DNA of 64,000 bases, from positions 24,365,506 through 24,429,505 of the forward strand of contig CM068379.1 in the NCBI GenBank assembly GCA_034770075.1. Reading direction: 5' to 3'. The notes under the pieces were generated by a model. It was not told where the DNA came from, searched no databases, and was given only the letters and a program-made list of their open reading frames with translations. This DNA comes from Aralia elata. Lineage: Eukaryota; Streptophyta; Magnoliopsida; Apiales; Araliaceae. Position 1 is the stretch's first letter. Every line of letters begins with the position of its first letter. The translations under genes were made by a program, and so were the position numbers. Below are positions 46,761-59,550 of the stretch, piece after piece.

Positions 46761-46942
46761 CTTGCCTCAAGTGAAATGACATTATTGCCCTCCTACCATT
46801 GTTAGAGAAAACATGTGCACCTCGAAATAACAAATCAACTATCAAGGGGACCTTAAACCCAATTTTCGTGGCATAAAAACCCTCGATATCTTTTTAAGAC
46901 CCGAATTACATTTACAATCATTGAATCGTAAAATTACAATCA
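46761..46942. repeat. 1.5-kb tandem unit, copy 1 (remainder)
   Basis: Begins with the CTTGC duplication and continues CTCAAGTGAAATGACATT, matching the same place in copies 2-4. It ends at the anchor of copy 2. Confidence 0.85.
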
Positions 46943-48424
46943 TTTTAACTATGTCCATCGTGGGAATATCCACCGTTAAACACGATGTGTAAGGGTCTTG
47001 AATTCGTTCCTAGGCTCACAAGATTCATAACCACTCCCAACAACACATTGAAATCTATAAATAGAGTTTAAAGTTTAGGAAAGGACTTTCGTAAACCCTA
47101 AATCCATAGATCGCACAACATATCGACAATATCGCAATTATATCATTAACTATATCGTAAGAATCAAATTACATCACAAAATACTATCGAAATCGCACGA
47201 ATCTATCATATATCGACAAGATCTAGCGAACTTAGAATCTAGGGTGTGAGACCCATAGATCCAAGATTCCATAGATCTATAAATGATGACAAAATCGAAT
47301 AAAATATATCTGAATTCGACTCGAATAAGATTCTATTGGAGAAAACCACTCGTTGGCCAAAAATAGGATTAAAACACCACTAGAAATAGTCTATGATGTT
47401 TAGGTAGCCTCGAAACGATAAAAGCGAGATGAATAATCGGAGCCCAAGCACAACAAGTGACAAAAACAAGCTAAATCGAAATTGAAATCGAATAACCATT
47501 GAAATGACATTATAAGTTACTTAGGAGGAATTTCTATGATGAGAAATCCTCTTTAACTACTCATGACTCAAAATAGAATCCAAACACCACTAGATATGAT
47601 CTAGGATGCTACGAGAGCGTAAAACAAAGAAACGAAACAAACAAACCAAAGCCTAAACAACATAATCGTAAACGTAAGTATAAACGAGCGTAGAGACGAG
47701 AAATGGATCTTGGGTGTTCGTTTCTTCCTCCTTAAGCCTCCTATGGATTGCTTGAATATATTTTAATGGATGATTTGATGAGAAAAACTAGATCTAGATC
47801 TAATTTAGAGAGATTTTTCTTACTATTCTATTTTTCTCTCTAAAGAACACATTTTCTATATTAAAATGTCTTCTTCTCTAAGCAAATGAGCCAAACAACT
47901 TAATTATAGAGCCCCTAGGCTTGCCACAGGTCTACCTGCGGCAGCCCAGGAGTTGGGCCCCATGTGCTCATTTTTTGTGTCGCGACTTCGGTTTTTGGGC
48001 TAAACACTGAAATGTTCATAATTTTCAAACCGGGATGAGTTAGAAAATGTCTCATATCAATCCGAAAAGCTATTTTCGAGATCTACATAGTAGCATCAAA
48101 TTTGGTCAATTTCGAATCCGGGAAGATGTAGAAAAAGATGAAAAACCATCTTTCTAAATACACCGGCTAATCGTTCATCTTCTTTTTTTTCAGTTTGGCA
48201 TTTAGAGATGATTGTGTGGCCTCCAAGTAATCATCTTGAGCCTCGTGATCTTTGCTTTGACATCTTTGCCTCAAGTGAAATGACACTATTGCCCTCCTAC
48301 CATTGTTAGAGAAAATATGTGCACCTCGAAATAACAAATCAACTATTTCGTGGCATAAAAACCCTCGATATCTTTTTAAAACCCGAATTACATTTACAAT
48401 CACTAAATCGTAAAATTACAATCG
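46943..48424. repeat. 1.5-kb tandem unit, copy 2 (1482 bp)
   Basis: Runs from one anchor TTTTAACTATGTCC to the next. It is collinear with the other copies with scattered substitutions and short indels, and a deletion near 48340 (ACTATCAAGGGGACC missing) explains its shorter length. No protein domain is seen on either strand. Confidence 0.9.
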
Positions 48425-49932
48425 TTTTAACTATATCCAACTGGGAATATCCCCCGTTAAACACGTTGTGTAAGGGTCTTGAATTCGTTCTTAGGCTCAC
48501 ATGATTCATAATCACTCCCAACAACACATTGAAATCTATAAATAGAGTTTAGAGTTTAGGAAAGGAATTTTATAAATCCTAAATCCATATATCGCACAAA
48601 ATATCGACAATATCACAATTATATCATTAACTATATCGTAGGAATCAAATTATATCACCAAATACTATCGAAATCCCACGAATCTATCATATATCGATGA
48701 GATCTAGCGAGCGTAGAATCTTGGGAGTGAGACCCATAGATCCAAGATTCCATAGATCTATAAATGATGACAAAATAGAATAAAATATATCTGAATTCGG
48801 CTTGAATAAGATTCTATTTGAGAAAACCCCTCGATGGCCAAAAATAAGATCCAAACACCAATAGAAATAGTCTAGGATGTTTAGGCAGCTTCGAAACGAT
48901 AAAAACGAGATGAATAATCGGAGCCCAAGCACAACAAGTGACAAAAACGAGCTAAATCGATATTGAAATCGAATAACCATTGAAATGACATTATAAGTTA
49001 CTTAGGAGGAATTTCTATGATGAGAAATCCTCTTTAACTACTCATGACTCAAAATAGAATCCAAACACTACTAGATATGATCTAGGATGCTACGAGAGCC
49101 TTAAAACGAAGAAACGAAACAAACAAACCCAAGCCTAAACAATATAATCATAAACATAAGTATAAACGAGCGTAGAGACGAGAAATAGATCTTGGGTGTG
49201 GGAGTTTCTTCCTCCTTAAGCCTCCTATTGATTTTTTGAATAAATTTTAATGGAAGATTTGATGAGTAAAACTAGATCTAGATCTAATTTAGAGAGATTT
49301 TTCTCTTACTTTTCTATTTTTCTCTCTAAAGAACACATTTTCTATCTCTAAAATGTCTTCTTCTCTAAGCAAATGAGCTAAACAACTTATTTATAGAGCC
49401 TCTAGGCATGCCACAGGTCTACCTGCGGCAGCCCAGGAAGTGGGCCCCACGTGCTCATTTTTTGTGTCGCGACTTCGGATTTTGTGTTGTGCACTGAAAA
49501 GTTCATAATTTTCAAACCTGGATGAGTTAGAAAATGTGTCATATTAATTCAGAAAACTAATTTTGATATCTACACAAAAGCATCAAATTTGGTCAATTTC
49601 GAATCTGGGAAGATGTAGAAAAAGATGAAAAACCGTCTTTCTGAATACACCGGCTAATTGTTCGTCTTCTTTTTTTCAATTTCGCATTTAGAGATCATTG
49701 TGTGGCCTCCAAGTAATCATCCTGAACCTCGTGATCTTTTCTTTGACATCCTTGCCTTAAGTGAAATGACACTATTTCCCTCCTACCATTGTTAGAGAAA
49801 ACATGTGCACCTGAAAATAACAAATCAAATATCAAGGGGACCTTAAACCTAATTTCCGTGGCATAAAAACCCTCGATATCGTTTTAAGACCCGAATTACA
49901 TTTACAATCATTGAATCGTAAAATTACAATCA
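48425..49932. repeat. 1.5-kb tandem unit, copy 3 (1508 bp)
   Basis: Complete copy. The 97-codon minus-strand ORF at 48687-48980 is not kept open in the other copies and is rejected as a gene. Confidence 0.9.
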
Positions 49933-51428
49933 TTTTAACTATGTCCATCGTGGGAATATCCCTTGTTAAACACGATGTGTAAGGGTCTTGAATTCGTTCC
50001 TAGGCTCAAATTATTCGTAATCACTCCCAAAAACACATTGAAATCTATAAATGGAGTTTAGAGTTTAGGAAAGGACTTTTATAAACCCTAAATCCATAGA
50101 TCGCACAACATATCGATAATATCGTAATTATATCATTAACTATATCGTAGGAATCAAATTACATCACCAAATACTAACGAAATCGCACGAATCTATCATA
50201 TATCGACGAGATCTAGCTAACGTAGAATTTAGGGAGTGAGAACCATAGATCCAAGATTCCATAGATCTATAAATGATGACAAAATCGAATAAAATATATC
50301 TGAATTCGGCTCGAATAAGATTCTATTTGAGAAAACCCCTCAATGGCCAAAAATAGGATCGAAACACCACTACAAATAGTCTTAGGATGTTTAGGTAGCC
50401 TCGAAACGATAAAAATGAGATGAATAATCGGAGCCCAAGCACAACAAGTGACAAAAACGAGCTAAATCGATATTGAAATATTGAAATGACATTATAAGTT
50501 ACTTAGGAGGAATTTCTATGATGAGAAATCCTCTTTAACTACTCATGACTCAAAGTAGGATCCAAACACCACTAGATATGATCTAGGATGCTAGTTGAGC
50601 CTTAAAACGAAGAAACAGAACAAGCAAACCCAAGCCTAAACAACATAATCGTAAACGTAAGTAGAAACAAGCGTAGAGACGAGAAATGGATCTTGGAAGT
50701 GGGAGTTTCTTCCTCCTGAAACCTCCTATGGATTGCTTGAATATATTTTAATGGGTAATTTGATGAGTGAAACTAGATCTAATTTAGAGAGATTTTTCTC
50801 TTACTTTTCTATTTTTCTCTTTAAAGAATACATTTTCTATCTCTAAAATGTCTTCTTCTCTAAGCAAATGAGCCAAAAAAACGTATTTATAGAGCCCCTA
50901 GGCTTGCCACAGGTCTGCCTGCGGCAGCCGAGGAGGTGGGCCCCACGTGCTTATTTTTTCTGTCGCGACTTCGATTTTTGTGTTGTGCACTGAAATGTTC
51001 ATAATTTTCAAACCGGGATGAGTTAGAAAATGTGTCATATCAATCTGGAAAGCGCTTTTCGAGATCTACATAATAGCATCAAATTTGGTCAATTTCGAAT
51101 ACGGGAAGATGGAGAAAAAGAAGAAAAATCATCCTTCTGAATACACCGGTTAATCGTTCGTCTTCCTTTTTTCAGTTTGGCATTTAGAGATCATTGTGTG
51201 GCCTCCAAGTAATCAGCATGAACCTCGTGATCTTTTCTTTGACATCGTTGCCTCAAGTAAAATGACATTATTTCCCTCCTACCATTGTTAGAGAAAACAT
51301 GTGCACCTTGAAATAACAAATCAGATATCAAGGGGACCTTAAACCCAATTTTCGTGGCATAAAAACCCTCGATATATTTTTATGACCCGAATTATATTTA
51401 CAATCATTGAATCGTAAAAATATTATCA
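49933..51428. repeat. 1.5-kb tandem unit, copy 4 (1496 bp)
   Basis: Complete copy with the same order of blocks, including the CCACAGGTCTGCCTGCGGCA block near 50910 and the minus-strand TATA-like box near 50884. Confidence 0.9.
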
Positions 51429-52199
51429 TTTTAACTATGTCCATCGTGGGAATATCCCCTGTTAACACGATGTGTAAGGGTCTTGAATTCGTTCCTAGGC
51501 TCACATGATTCGTAATCACTCCCAAAAACACATTGAAATCTATAAATGGAGTTTAGAGTTTAGGAAAGGACTTTTATAAACCCTAAATACATAGATCGCA
51601 CAACATATCGCAATTATATCATTAACTATATCATAGGAATCAAATTACATCACCAAATACTATCGAAATCGCACGAATCTATCATATATCGACGAGATCT
51701 AGCGAACGTAGAATCTAAGGAGTGAGACCCATAGATCCAAGATTCCATAGATCTATAAATGATGACAAAATTGAATAAAATATATCTGAATTCGGCTCGA
51801 ATAAGATTCTATTTGAGAAAACCCCTCGATGGCCAAAAATAGGATCCAAACACCACTAGAATAGTCTAGGATGTTTAGGTAGCCTCGAAACGATAAAAAC
51901 GATGAATAATCAGAGCCCAAGCACAACAAGTGACAAAAACGAGCTAAATCGATATTAAAATCAAATAACCATCAAAATGACATTATAAGTTACTTAGGAG
52001 GAATTTCTATGATGAAAAATCCGCTTTAACTACTCATGACTCAAAATAGGATCCAAACACTACTAGATATGATCTAAAATGCTAGGAGAGCCTTAAAACA
52101 AAGAAACGAAACAAACAAACCCAAGCCTACATAACGTAATCGTAAACGTAAGTATAAACGAGCGTATAGACGAGAAATAGATCTTGGGTGTGGGAGTTT
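51429..52199. repeat. 1.5-kb tandem unit, copy 5 (first part)
   Basis: Begins at the anchor near 51429 and is interrupted at 52199 by the Athila element. It resumes at 61188. The last five bases (AGTTT) are the target duplication. Confidence 0.88.
52195..52199. repeat. Target-site duplication AGTTT (left)
   Basis: AGTTT recurs at 61183-61187. Copies of the tandem unit near 49203 show the empty site GGGAGTTTCTTCCTCC. Confidence 0.9.
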
Positions 52200-53825
52200 T
52201 GTTGAGCTAAATCTATACTAGCAATTTACGTGCAAGTATACATGGTCCACAAGTAATATAATACAAGTAGAGTTGTCGATCCCACGAGGAGTAATTAATA
52301 AGAGTATTAATTCGAGTACTAATCATGCACTAGTTTAATTTTATTTAAACGAATGTAATATCAAGTGAAACTAATTAATAAAATAAAGCAACTAATGAAA
52401 TATGAATTCAATGAATAAAAATAGTAAGAACTCAATTTCCCCCGATGAATCATTTAATTAATATCATTCTTCTTTCACTAAATTGATTATCTAGAATTGT
52501 CAACGGAAAATCACTAATAATTAATATAATCATCATCCGAATAATTATAAAAGCATACCTATTATTATCAATTTCCCTATATTCCTATGAGAAATAATAA
52601 TAATAAATTCATTGAGACTCATTTTTCACCCGTTGCTTGCAGTATTCAAGTATATTCCTATCCCGTTTACAAATTAGTATTCAACCATAAGAAGAAATAC
52701 TAATCACAAGTTATTATATTCATATCTTAATTTAGACTTCATCGCCAAAATCCATCTAAATCCATCCAATAATTGTTGCGCATGAAATTATAACATTAAA
52801 CACAAGATATAATAAACAATCCAATCCATAATCAATTTAATTCAAAAAAAAGAATAAATATTAAATTAAACTATCATCGGCTTCCATTGAATCCTTAATT
52901 AGGAAGTTAGTTCATAATTACAATTGGAAACATCAACATGAATTTCAAAAACATTGTAAGATCACAAGAAATTAAGATTAAGAGTAAAGAAAAAACTCTG
53001 TCGAAGTTGGTCTTCAATCTCCGTCTTCAAACCGCGCAAGTCTTGAATGCCCTCCTTCAATGGCTGATGAAACCCTAGCCTCCTTACGTATCTTCTGACT
53101 ACTCCCTAAGTCTCCTCTATTCGTAACCCTAATTCTTATGTGTATTTATAGCCTCTATGTAACTTAGTAAACATTTAATCTCATTAGGAATCAATATGGC
53201 AAGTTCCAAGTCAATTGGAAGTGAAAAACTCAGCAAAAATCCGCTCCAGCGCGACAAGAGTCGCAGCTCTCCAAACCAGCACCGCGGCTTTCACTCAAGC
53301 GTCGGGGCGCACCTTATTGAAAGCCGAGGCGCACAACCTTTGTCCATGTAGAAAATTTCGTTAGCTTCGTTTTTACAGGTGGCTTGTCCCGTAACTCCTC
53401 CCGGATAAAAAGTTATGGTCATTTTCCCAAAAGACGTACGTACAAGACTCCAACTCCAACTAGTTTTACTTTGACATACTGTTTGCATATCTAAACGCAC
53501 TTGGATTTTTGCAAACCATACATTTCTGAAAAGCTTAAGACATCTTCTACAACTTTATGAAGACCATTTTCTCATTCTGAAATCCTAACAACATTCAATC
53601 CTCCATTGAAGCTCCGAAGGTCAATCTTCTTAAAAGCTGAAAATTGCAATGTTTCTCCAATTTGACTAAAATGCAACAAAATAGCTCCAATTTAGCTAAA
53701 ATACAACCAAATGAATTCCAACTTCAATTCCTATATAAAAACATAAAAATGAATAGAAAATACTCGAAAACTCACAAATCATCAAGTCAAATGTACTTAT
53801 TCATAGGTATAAAACTCACTCATCA
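52200..53825 (-). repeat. Athila 3' LTR (1626 bp)
   Basis: Plus-strand ends are TGTTGAGCTAAATC and ACTCATCA. It matches 59551-61182 with a few percent difference. Noncoding; small ORFs such as 53291-53500 are repeated in the other LTR with changes. Confidence 0.92.
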
Positions 53826-53842
53826 AATACCCCTAAACTTGA
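53826..53842 (-). other. Athila polypurine tract
   Basis: Minus strand reads AAGTTTAGGGGTATT directly before TGATGAGTGAG, the LTR start. This is the usual Athila form. Confidence 0.75.
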
Positions 53843-55205
53843 ATCTTTGCTTATCCTCAAGCAAAACAACTAAAACTAAAAACTAACTAACTAATATGCA
53901 TACTAAACTAAGCAAGTTATTAACATGAATCTGAACCATGGCCTCAAAGATCTCATATAACCAACTCTCAGCAAAACCAAATTATGCAGAGGTTAACAAT
54001 TCAACTCAGTCATTAATTTCATAACAATCATGATCCCTAAAAAGTGTGTGCGTGTACCAACTGTTCAAGCTAATCATAAGAAGACAAGATCAAATAATTA
54101 AACAGTTAATAAAAGGAAATCATTATCAACCCCGAAATATTATTTACAACATCAATTCCAGCAAAAACAAACTTCATAAAAACCGAGGGTATCAAGGGAT
54201 TCTTCTAACCATTTCCTTCCCACATTTTCTTTTCTCATCATTTTTTTTCATTTGGTGAGTGCATTTTATGCTCCCTCTCACTTTTAATTGAATGAGTGCG
54301 TCTTATGCTCCATCTCGTTCATGTATGCATAGGGGAGTGTGCTTTTAAGCTCATTCTTAACCCACCATATAATGTAATATTTCACGGAAGGATAAAAAAA
54401 TTTATTTTCCCACAATTTTCTCATATTTCTCCCAAACTTAAAAGAAAGCCTATCTTCGTTTTAGTTGAACTTGAAATAAGTTCCTAGGGTCTCAACAATT
54501 CCTCTCAAAACTATTCAACTATACAATCTCTAAAGACTCAATCAACTGAACAGCAGGATGTGAGTGATTAAAGTGCAAGGGATCACAACTAAAGTAAAAT
54601 TAACTTCAAAGTCAACATTTCAAACTAACGTATGATTCAAACTTTTACCAAAGTTTAACCAAATTTCATCATTTCTTATCATTAGCCATCACAAATTCAC
54701 CAACAAAATTAAATTTTTTTTTTTTTACTAACATGCAAACTAAGCAACTAACATTATTACATAACTGCAAAATAATAGCATGCTAATGTAAAGTCTCAAG
54801 TACCCCCAAACTTAAAAATTATATTGTCCTTAATGTTAAAATAAATAGGAAGAATTAAAACAAAAGGACTTCCCTGGGAGTCTCGATCATCATCTTCCTC
54901 GTCGATCAGGTACCGTCGTCGTCCTCCTCCTCTGTGTTGACCTATCATACGCCTTCTTAGCCCTAGATGTTAAGTCTTCCCCATGGTGTTGTTTCTACAA
55001 GGTACCTGAGATTCTCACATAACTTGTAATTATTAATTATTCAAATCAAATCAACTATGTTGCTACCTAAAATGCAAATCCTACAATTTGACGATAAATC
55101 TATTAATTACTAATAAAGATGCATTAAAATAAAGAAAATCAAAACTTTTGGGTTACCTCCCAATAACGCTTAATTTATAGTCATCAGCCTGACTTCTTCA
55201 ATCCT
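53843..55205 (-). other. Athila 3' noncoding region after protease
   Basis: 1.36 kb, AT-rich. Near 55150-55170 the minus strand has GGGAGGTAACCCAA, a word usual near the 3' side of Athila coding regions. No RT or integrase remnants are recognisable, so the deletion of pol is clean. ORFs of 63-80 codons on the plus strand show no domain. Confidence 0.6.
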
Positions 55206-56003
55206 TCAACCCGGATCAAATTTATGCTTGAAGAACTGCTTCACAATCCCACGCTTGGTCTTGCCCTTATACCGCTTGATTTTCTCACAAGATTGAAAAC
55301 CCCCAAACTTGAGTTGATCCACGTCGCTCATTTGAATCAAACTTTTCCCATCTGCTTCATCATTGATCAGTACACCTTCGGCTGTACTGATCCGAAAACA
55401 TTCTTCATGACCACTTAGGATCTCTATTGCTTTGAAAACCTTGAATGTCACCTCATCATCTTGGACCCTCATAGTTAGCTCGCCTTTTTGCACATCGATG
55501 ACAGTTTTACCCGTGGCCAAAAATGGTCGCCCAAGAATGATAGGTATATCTCGATCCTCTTCATAATCTAAAATAATGAAATATACCGAGAAAATGAACT
55601 TATCCGCTTTAACTAGAACATCTTCCACAATCCCCTTTGGATAAGTAATTGACCTATCAGCCAACTGCAATGTGACATGGGTGGGCTTTGCTTCCTTCAA
55701 ACCCAACTTTTTATAAATTGATAGAGGCATCAAATTTATGCTCGTCCCTAAATCACATAATGCTTTTCCGAAAGATTGGCTACCGATGGTGCATGGAATA
55801 GTGAAACTACCTGGATCTTTAAGTTTGGGTGGTAGCTTCTTTCGCAGTATCGCATTGCACTCCTCCGTAAGTGCCACGGTCTCGTAGTCACCTAGCTTTT
55901 TCTTCTTTGATAAAAGTTTCTTTATGAACTTAACATAGCTAGGCATTTGCTCTAACGCTTCGGCGAACGGTATGTTGATGTGCTGTTTTTTGAACACTTC
56001 CAA
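55206..56003 (-). CDS. Athila-type aspartic protease region
   Basis: A 265-codon open frame, the C-terminal part of a Gag-Pro protein whose upstream part is frameshifted. The N-terminal part has TEECNAILRKKLPPKLKDPG and FTIPCTIGSQSF. The catalytic motif is CDLGTSINLMPLSIYKKLGL (residues about 83-102), in which DLG-T replaces the usual DSG. The flap-side motif is IPIILGRPFLATGKTVIDVQ. The frame ends KHKFDPG then stop, where an autonomous element would run on into RT. Annotated start is the first ATG and is arbitrary. Confidence 0.8.
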   Translation of the reverse strand: MEVFKKQHINIPFAEALEQMPSYVKFIKKLLSKKKKLGDYETVALTEECNAILRKKLPPKLKDPGSFTIPCTIGSQSFGKALCDLGTSINLMPLSIYKKLGLKEAKPTHVTLQLADRSITYPKGIVEDVLVKADKFIFSVYFIILDYEEDRDIPIILGRPFLATGKTVIDVQKGELTMRVQDDEVTFKVFKAIEILSGHEECFRISTAEGVLINDEADGKSLIQMSDVDQLKFGGFQSCEKIKRYKGKTKRGIVKQFFKHKFDPG

Positions 56004-56718
56004 GAACTTTGCGAACTGCTTGTCGAGCTTTGATTCTGAAGACGTTGCGAAAAAGGTACGTGGGGCACAATTGGCATCTGCTTACCTCCATTAAAACTCA
56101 CAACTGGATCTGTTTCGTTCTTTTCTTTTTCCATGTCTTGCTCAACTTCCTTCTTAACAACATTCTCATCTTCATGTAATTTCTTTGTATATCCATCTAG
56201 ATTGGATAACTCTTTCCCGCATCACAATTCAACTGCCATGCATTGTTCCTTCTCATCAGACTTGAAGTTGCACTCCTCAATGTTAGATAAAGGGGTTTTA
56301 GGTTGACTATTCATAGCATTTACGAGTTGTTCCATTCTCAATTCCCATTTATTCATCCTTGCCTCACTTTGTTCGATGAATTTGGACAACAGCTCCTCCA
56401 TCATTGTTTTTTTTCCTGCTGAAGTGAATGCTGCCCTTGAAGACCTAGTGAGTTTAATTGTATAGGAGCAACATTTTGGAATTGATTATTGCTCCATCCT
56501 AAGTTGTAATTGTTGATATTGTGGTTTCCTGGATGTCTTTGATATTTTTGTCGTATTGCACCGATTCCGGACGAATAGCACATTGTTCACTTAGATGATT
56601 TCCCGAACATATATCACATACTACCACCACATTCTGAATAGGATGTGCTCTAAAAGAATCCATCTTCTTTGTTAGTGTAGCCACCTGTTCTACTAGTGCC
56701 GAAATTACATCAAGTTGA
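56004..56718 (-). pseudogene. Athila Gag C-terminal part with zinc knuckle, broken
   Basis: Minus-strand fragments in several frames: ALVEQVATLTKKMDSF, then a single knuckle CDICSGNHLSEQC near 56570-56610, then an Asn-rich linker, a coiled-coil-like EARMNKWELRMEQLVNAMNS near 56300-56370, and KEKNETDPVVSFNGGKQ near 56100. Three or more frame changes and stops separate it from the protease frame. Confidence 0.7.
56714..56718. repeat. Target-site duplication GTTGA (left)
   Basis: GTTGA precedes the solo LTR and recurs at 58613-58617. Confidence 0.92.
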
Positions 56719-58612
56719 TGTTATCCGATTTATATAATGACAAATACGCGCAAGTATATGCGGTCAACAAGTAATAAAGAGTAAGTAGAGTATCGATCCC
56801 ACGAGGAATTATTACTAATCTTTTCCAAGTACTAACCTTTTATCATCTCAATCTTATTTAAACAAATGATTTTTGCCTTTTTGTTGATTTACACTAATTA
56901 AGAAAACAAGTAATCGAAGAACTACGGAAAGCTTTTAAGATAATGAATCTAATATTAACAAGTCTAAGATCACAATTTCCCCCAACACTTCACTTGAATA
57001 TCCTAACTCTCTCTTTTTAACTAGTTAAATCACAAGAATTGTCATCCGAGAAATCACAATTACATAAAAGCCTCTCTCGATGGTCAATTATGAATTTTCC
57101 TAATGCTGCATGTAGGTATATGTCTATCCTACACACTATCAAGAGAATAATTAACAAGACACATGTCGCGGGAAAATCTCGTTAACTACTCCTTCAATTA
57201 CTAACTTTTGCATAGGAAGTCATTAAGGATAGATTCTCAATTGGGTGCATACGGTATTTAGGTATATCTCTATCCTAAATACTTTCAAGTTATCTATTCT
57301 TGAGGATAATAAATAAGATACATGCCACATAATCTTATAGATTACCCATAAGAATCTCTAATTTTCACATGATATCATAACAAGGTCTTAACACTATATT
57401 CCATTTCTCAATTTCATATAGGTTCCCAAGGTAATTACTAGCTAGACAATTAATATATGAAGCATAAATTATGATATTCAATTCACAAGTGAGTGATTAA
57501 TAACAAAGAGAGAGAAGTCAATTCAAACTATGTGTTAGGTTCCATTGAAATCTTAGAATACAAGCTCTAGTTCATGGTAGCTAAACAAAATATCAAACAC
57601 AAGGTGTTCATCATGAAATAGAAAGACAAATTCAAAGAAAATCTAGATATGATAAAAACTTCTTTTGAAGATATTCATATGTTGCTTGCTTAGTTGATGA
57701 TAATCTCTAGCTTTTTCTCTTCCTTTGGCACTCTTTTCTCCTTTTTCTCCTTAGCTTGTTGCTGGAAATTTCCTTTAATTGCAGCTCTCAAGCTCTTCTT
57801 GGTGATGAATGTGTAGCCTCCCACTCTCTTAGTATGTAATATGAAGTGTTAGATTATCTAAGTATGTCTAAAATGGAGGCTACATGTTCAATTTATATGT
57901 TCCCATGAAAACCCTAGCCTCCACTCAGATTTGGACCCAAAAACCCGCTCAGATCGCACATTCTGCATAGTTCCAGACGAGCCCGCCCTGGCGCAAAATT
58001 TTGCACTATAAAACTGCCCGAATCAGTTTCGACGTTTGTTGGGAAAATGACCATAACGTCTTCGTCCAAACTCGGATTTAGGCGATTCAAGAGGCTACGG
58101 AAAGCTAAGAAGTAGCTCTACAACTTTCATAACTGGAGGTCCGAGAGAAACTAGACAGAGATAGGCTCAAATTGGCCTAGAAGTAGCTACTGTGTAAAAT
58201 GCATGCCAAATCCGATGGTAAAATGACCATAACTCTCTCATACGAACTTCAATTGGGATGATTCAAGATGTTCCGGAAAGCTGAGGAGAATATCTACAAC
58301 TTTTGTTCTTTGAGTTTTGAGTGATTTAGATTGGATCAAGGTTGAAATTGGGACGCAAGCAGCTGCTATGTCAATGGGAAGCTCAAAATACGAATCTAGC
58401 AACCACAAACGTCGATACAAGTAGCCCCCAATGCACTTCCTACAAAACAATGTAAAAATACATAAAAGTAATACAAAAATATATAAAAGCAATACAAAAC
58501 TATATTACACCACAATAAAATGAAAACACATAAAAACCAAACGAAATACCTAAAGACTTACAAATTATCAAGCCAAAAGTACCTAATTTGTGTATATAAA
58601 ACACACTCATCA
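56719..58612 (-). mobile_element. Athila-related solo LTR (1894 bp) inside gag
   Basis: Bounded by TGTTATCCG and ACTCATCA with a perfect GTTGA duplication. It shares GTATCGATCCCACGAGGA and the ACTCATCA end with the host Athila LTR but is otherwise diverged, so it is a related family. Orientation is set by that similarity. It splits the host gag between residues encoded at 58618 and 56713, and no internal region remains. Confidence 0.9.
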
Positions 58613-58617
58613 GTTGA

Positions 58618-59411
58618 CACCCTCCATTCTTTCTAAGTTGATTCATTTTTTGCTGAAGGCCACTGGTAATTGTTTGCCGCCATTGTTTCCAATAACTCAT
58701 AAGCTTCGTTCGAATTTTTCCCCATTAAAAGCTCTACCTGCAGCTGCATCAATGTTGGTTCGCATTGTATCACACAAACCGTTGTAAAATGTTTGAATTT
58801 GCAACCACTTCGGAATACTATGGTGTGGACACTTTCGGAATAATTCTTTAAATCTTTCCCAAGCTTCATATAGAGACTCGGAGTCAAACTGGGTAAACGA
58901 TGTAATATCGTTCCTTAACTTTGCAGTTTTAGCTAGTGGGAAGAACTTTGCTAGAAATTTATGTGCTAGATCATCCCATGTAGTAATTGAACTTGCCAAC
59001 ATTGAATGAAGCCAACTTTTCGCCTTATCACGAAGTGTGAAAGGAAAAAGTCGCAGTCTGATTGCATCATCGGAAACTCCCTCGAACTTGAATGTATCAC
59101 AGATTTCCAGAAAGTTCATCAAATGTTCACTCGGTTCATCTAAGCAAACCCCCAAACTGCAACGAACTTTGAATTATCTGTATCATTCCTGGATGGATCT
59201 CAAATTTATTTGCTTGAATCACTAGTCGTCGAATACTAGATTGGATATTTGTTATTCGAGGCATGACATAATCTCGTAATACTTTTTGCTCTTCCACAGC
59301 CATTATTTCTTGATCTAACTTATCTTGACAAGGTCTGCGCATTTTTCGGAACCTGCTATCAATTTCGTCTTTGAAAGGAAGTGGTTCTTGACCCTTAGAG
59401 CGCGTTTGCAT
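58618..59411 (-). pseudogene. Athila Gag N-terminal part, frameshifted
   Basis: Starts MQTRSKGQEPLPFKDEID. The frame changes at a G5 run near 59146 into the core: SDDAIRLRLFPFTLRDKAKS, then KTAKLRNDITSFTQFDSESL, then YEAWERFKELFRKCPHHSIP. It changes again near 58700 into NEAYELLETMAANNYQW. These are classic Athila Gag blocks. The upstream ATG at 59411 is the likely original start, 140 bases from the PBS. Confidence 0.85.
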
Positions 59412-59526
59412 ATGAACACAAGGGTGCCTGGGAACGAAAATAATAACAACAAAATAATAGAAAATGTTTAAGTTAAAACCAAACTGATGCAGATTAATAT
59501 CGGAAAAAAAATAATTATTAAAATAC

Positions 59527-59544
59527 TCTCCGGCAACGGCGCCA
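59527..59544 (-). other. Athila primer-binding site (tRNA-Asp)
   Basis: Minus strand reads TGGCGCCGTTGCCGGAGA. It matches the 3' end of plant tRNA-Asp(GUC) plus CCA except for one base (GGGGA expected). A tRNA-Asp primer is usual for Athila. Confidence 0.85.
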
Positions 59545-59550
59545 AAAACT

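Noticed and set aside
48687..48980. 97-codon hydrophobic ORF in tandem unit copy 3
   Set aside because: Closed by stops in the other units; composition follows the AT-rich repeat.
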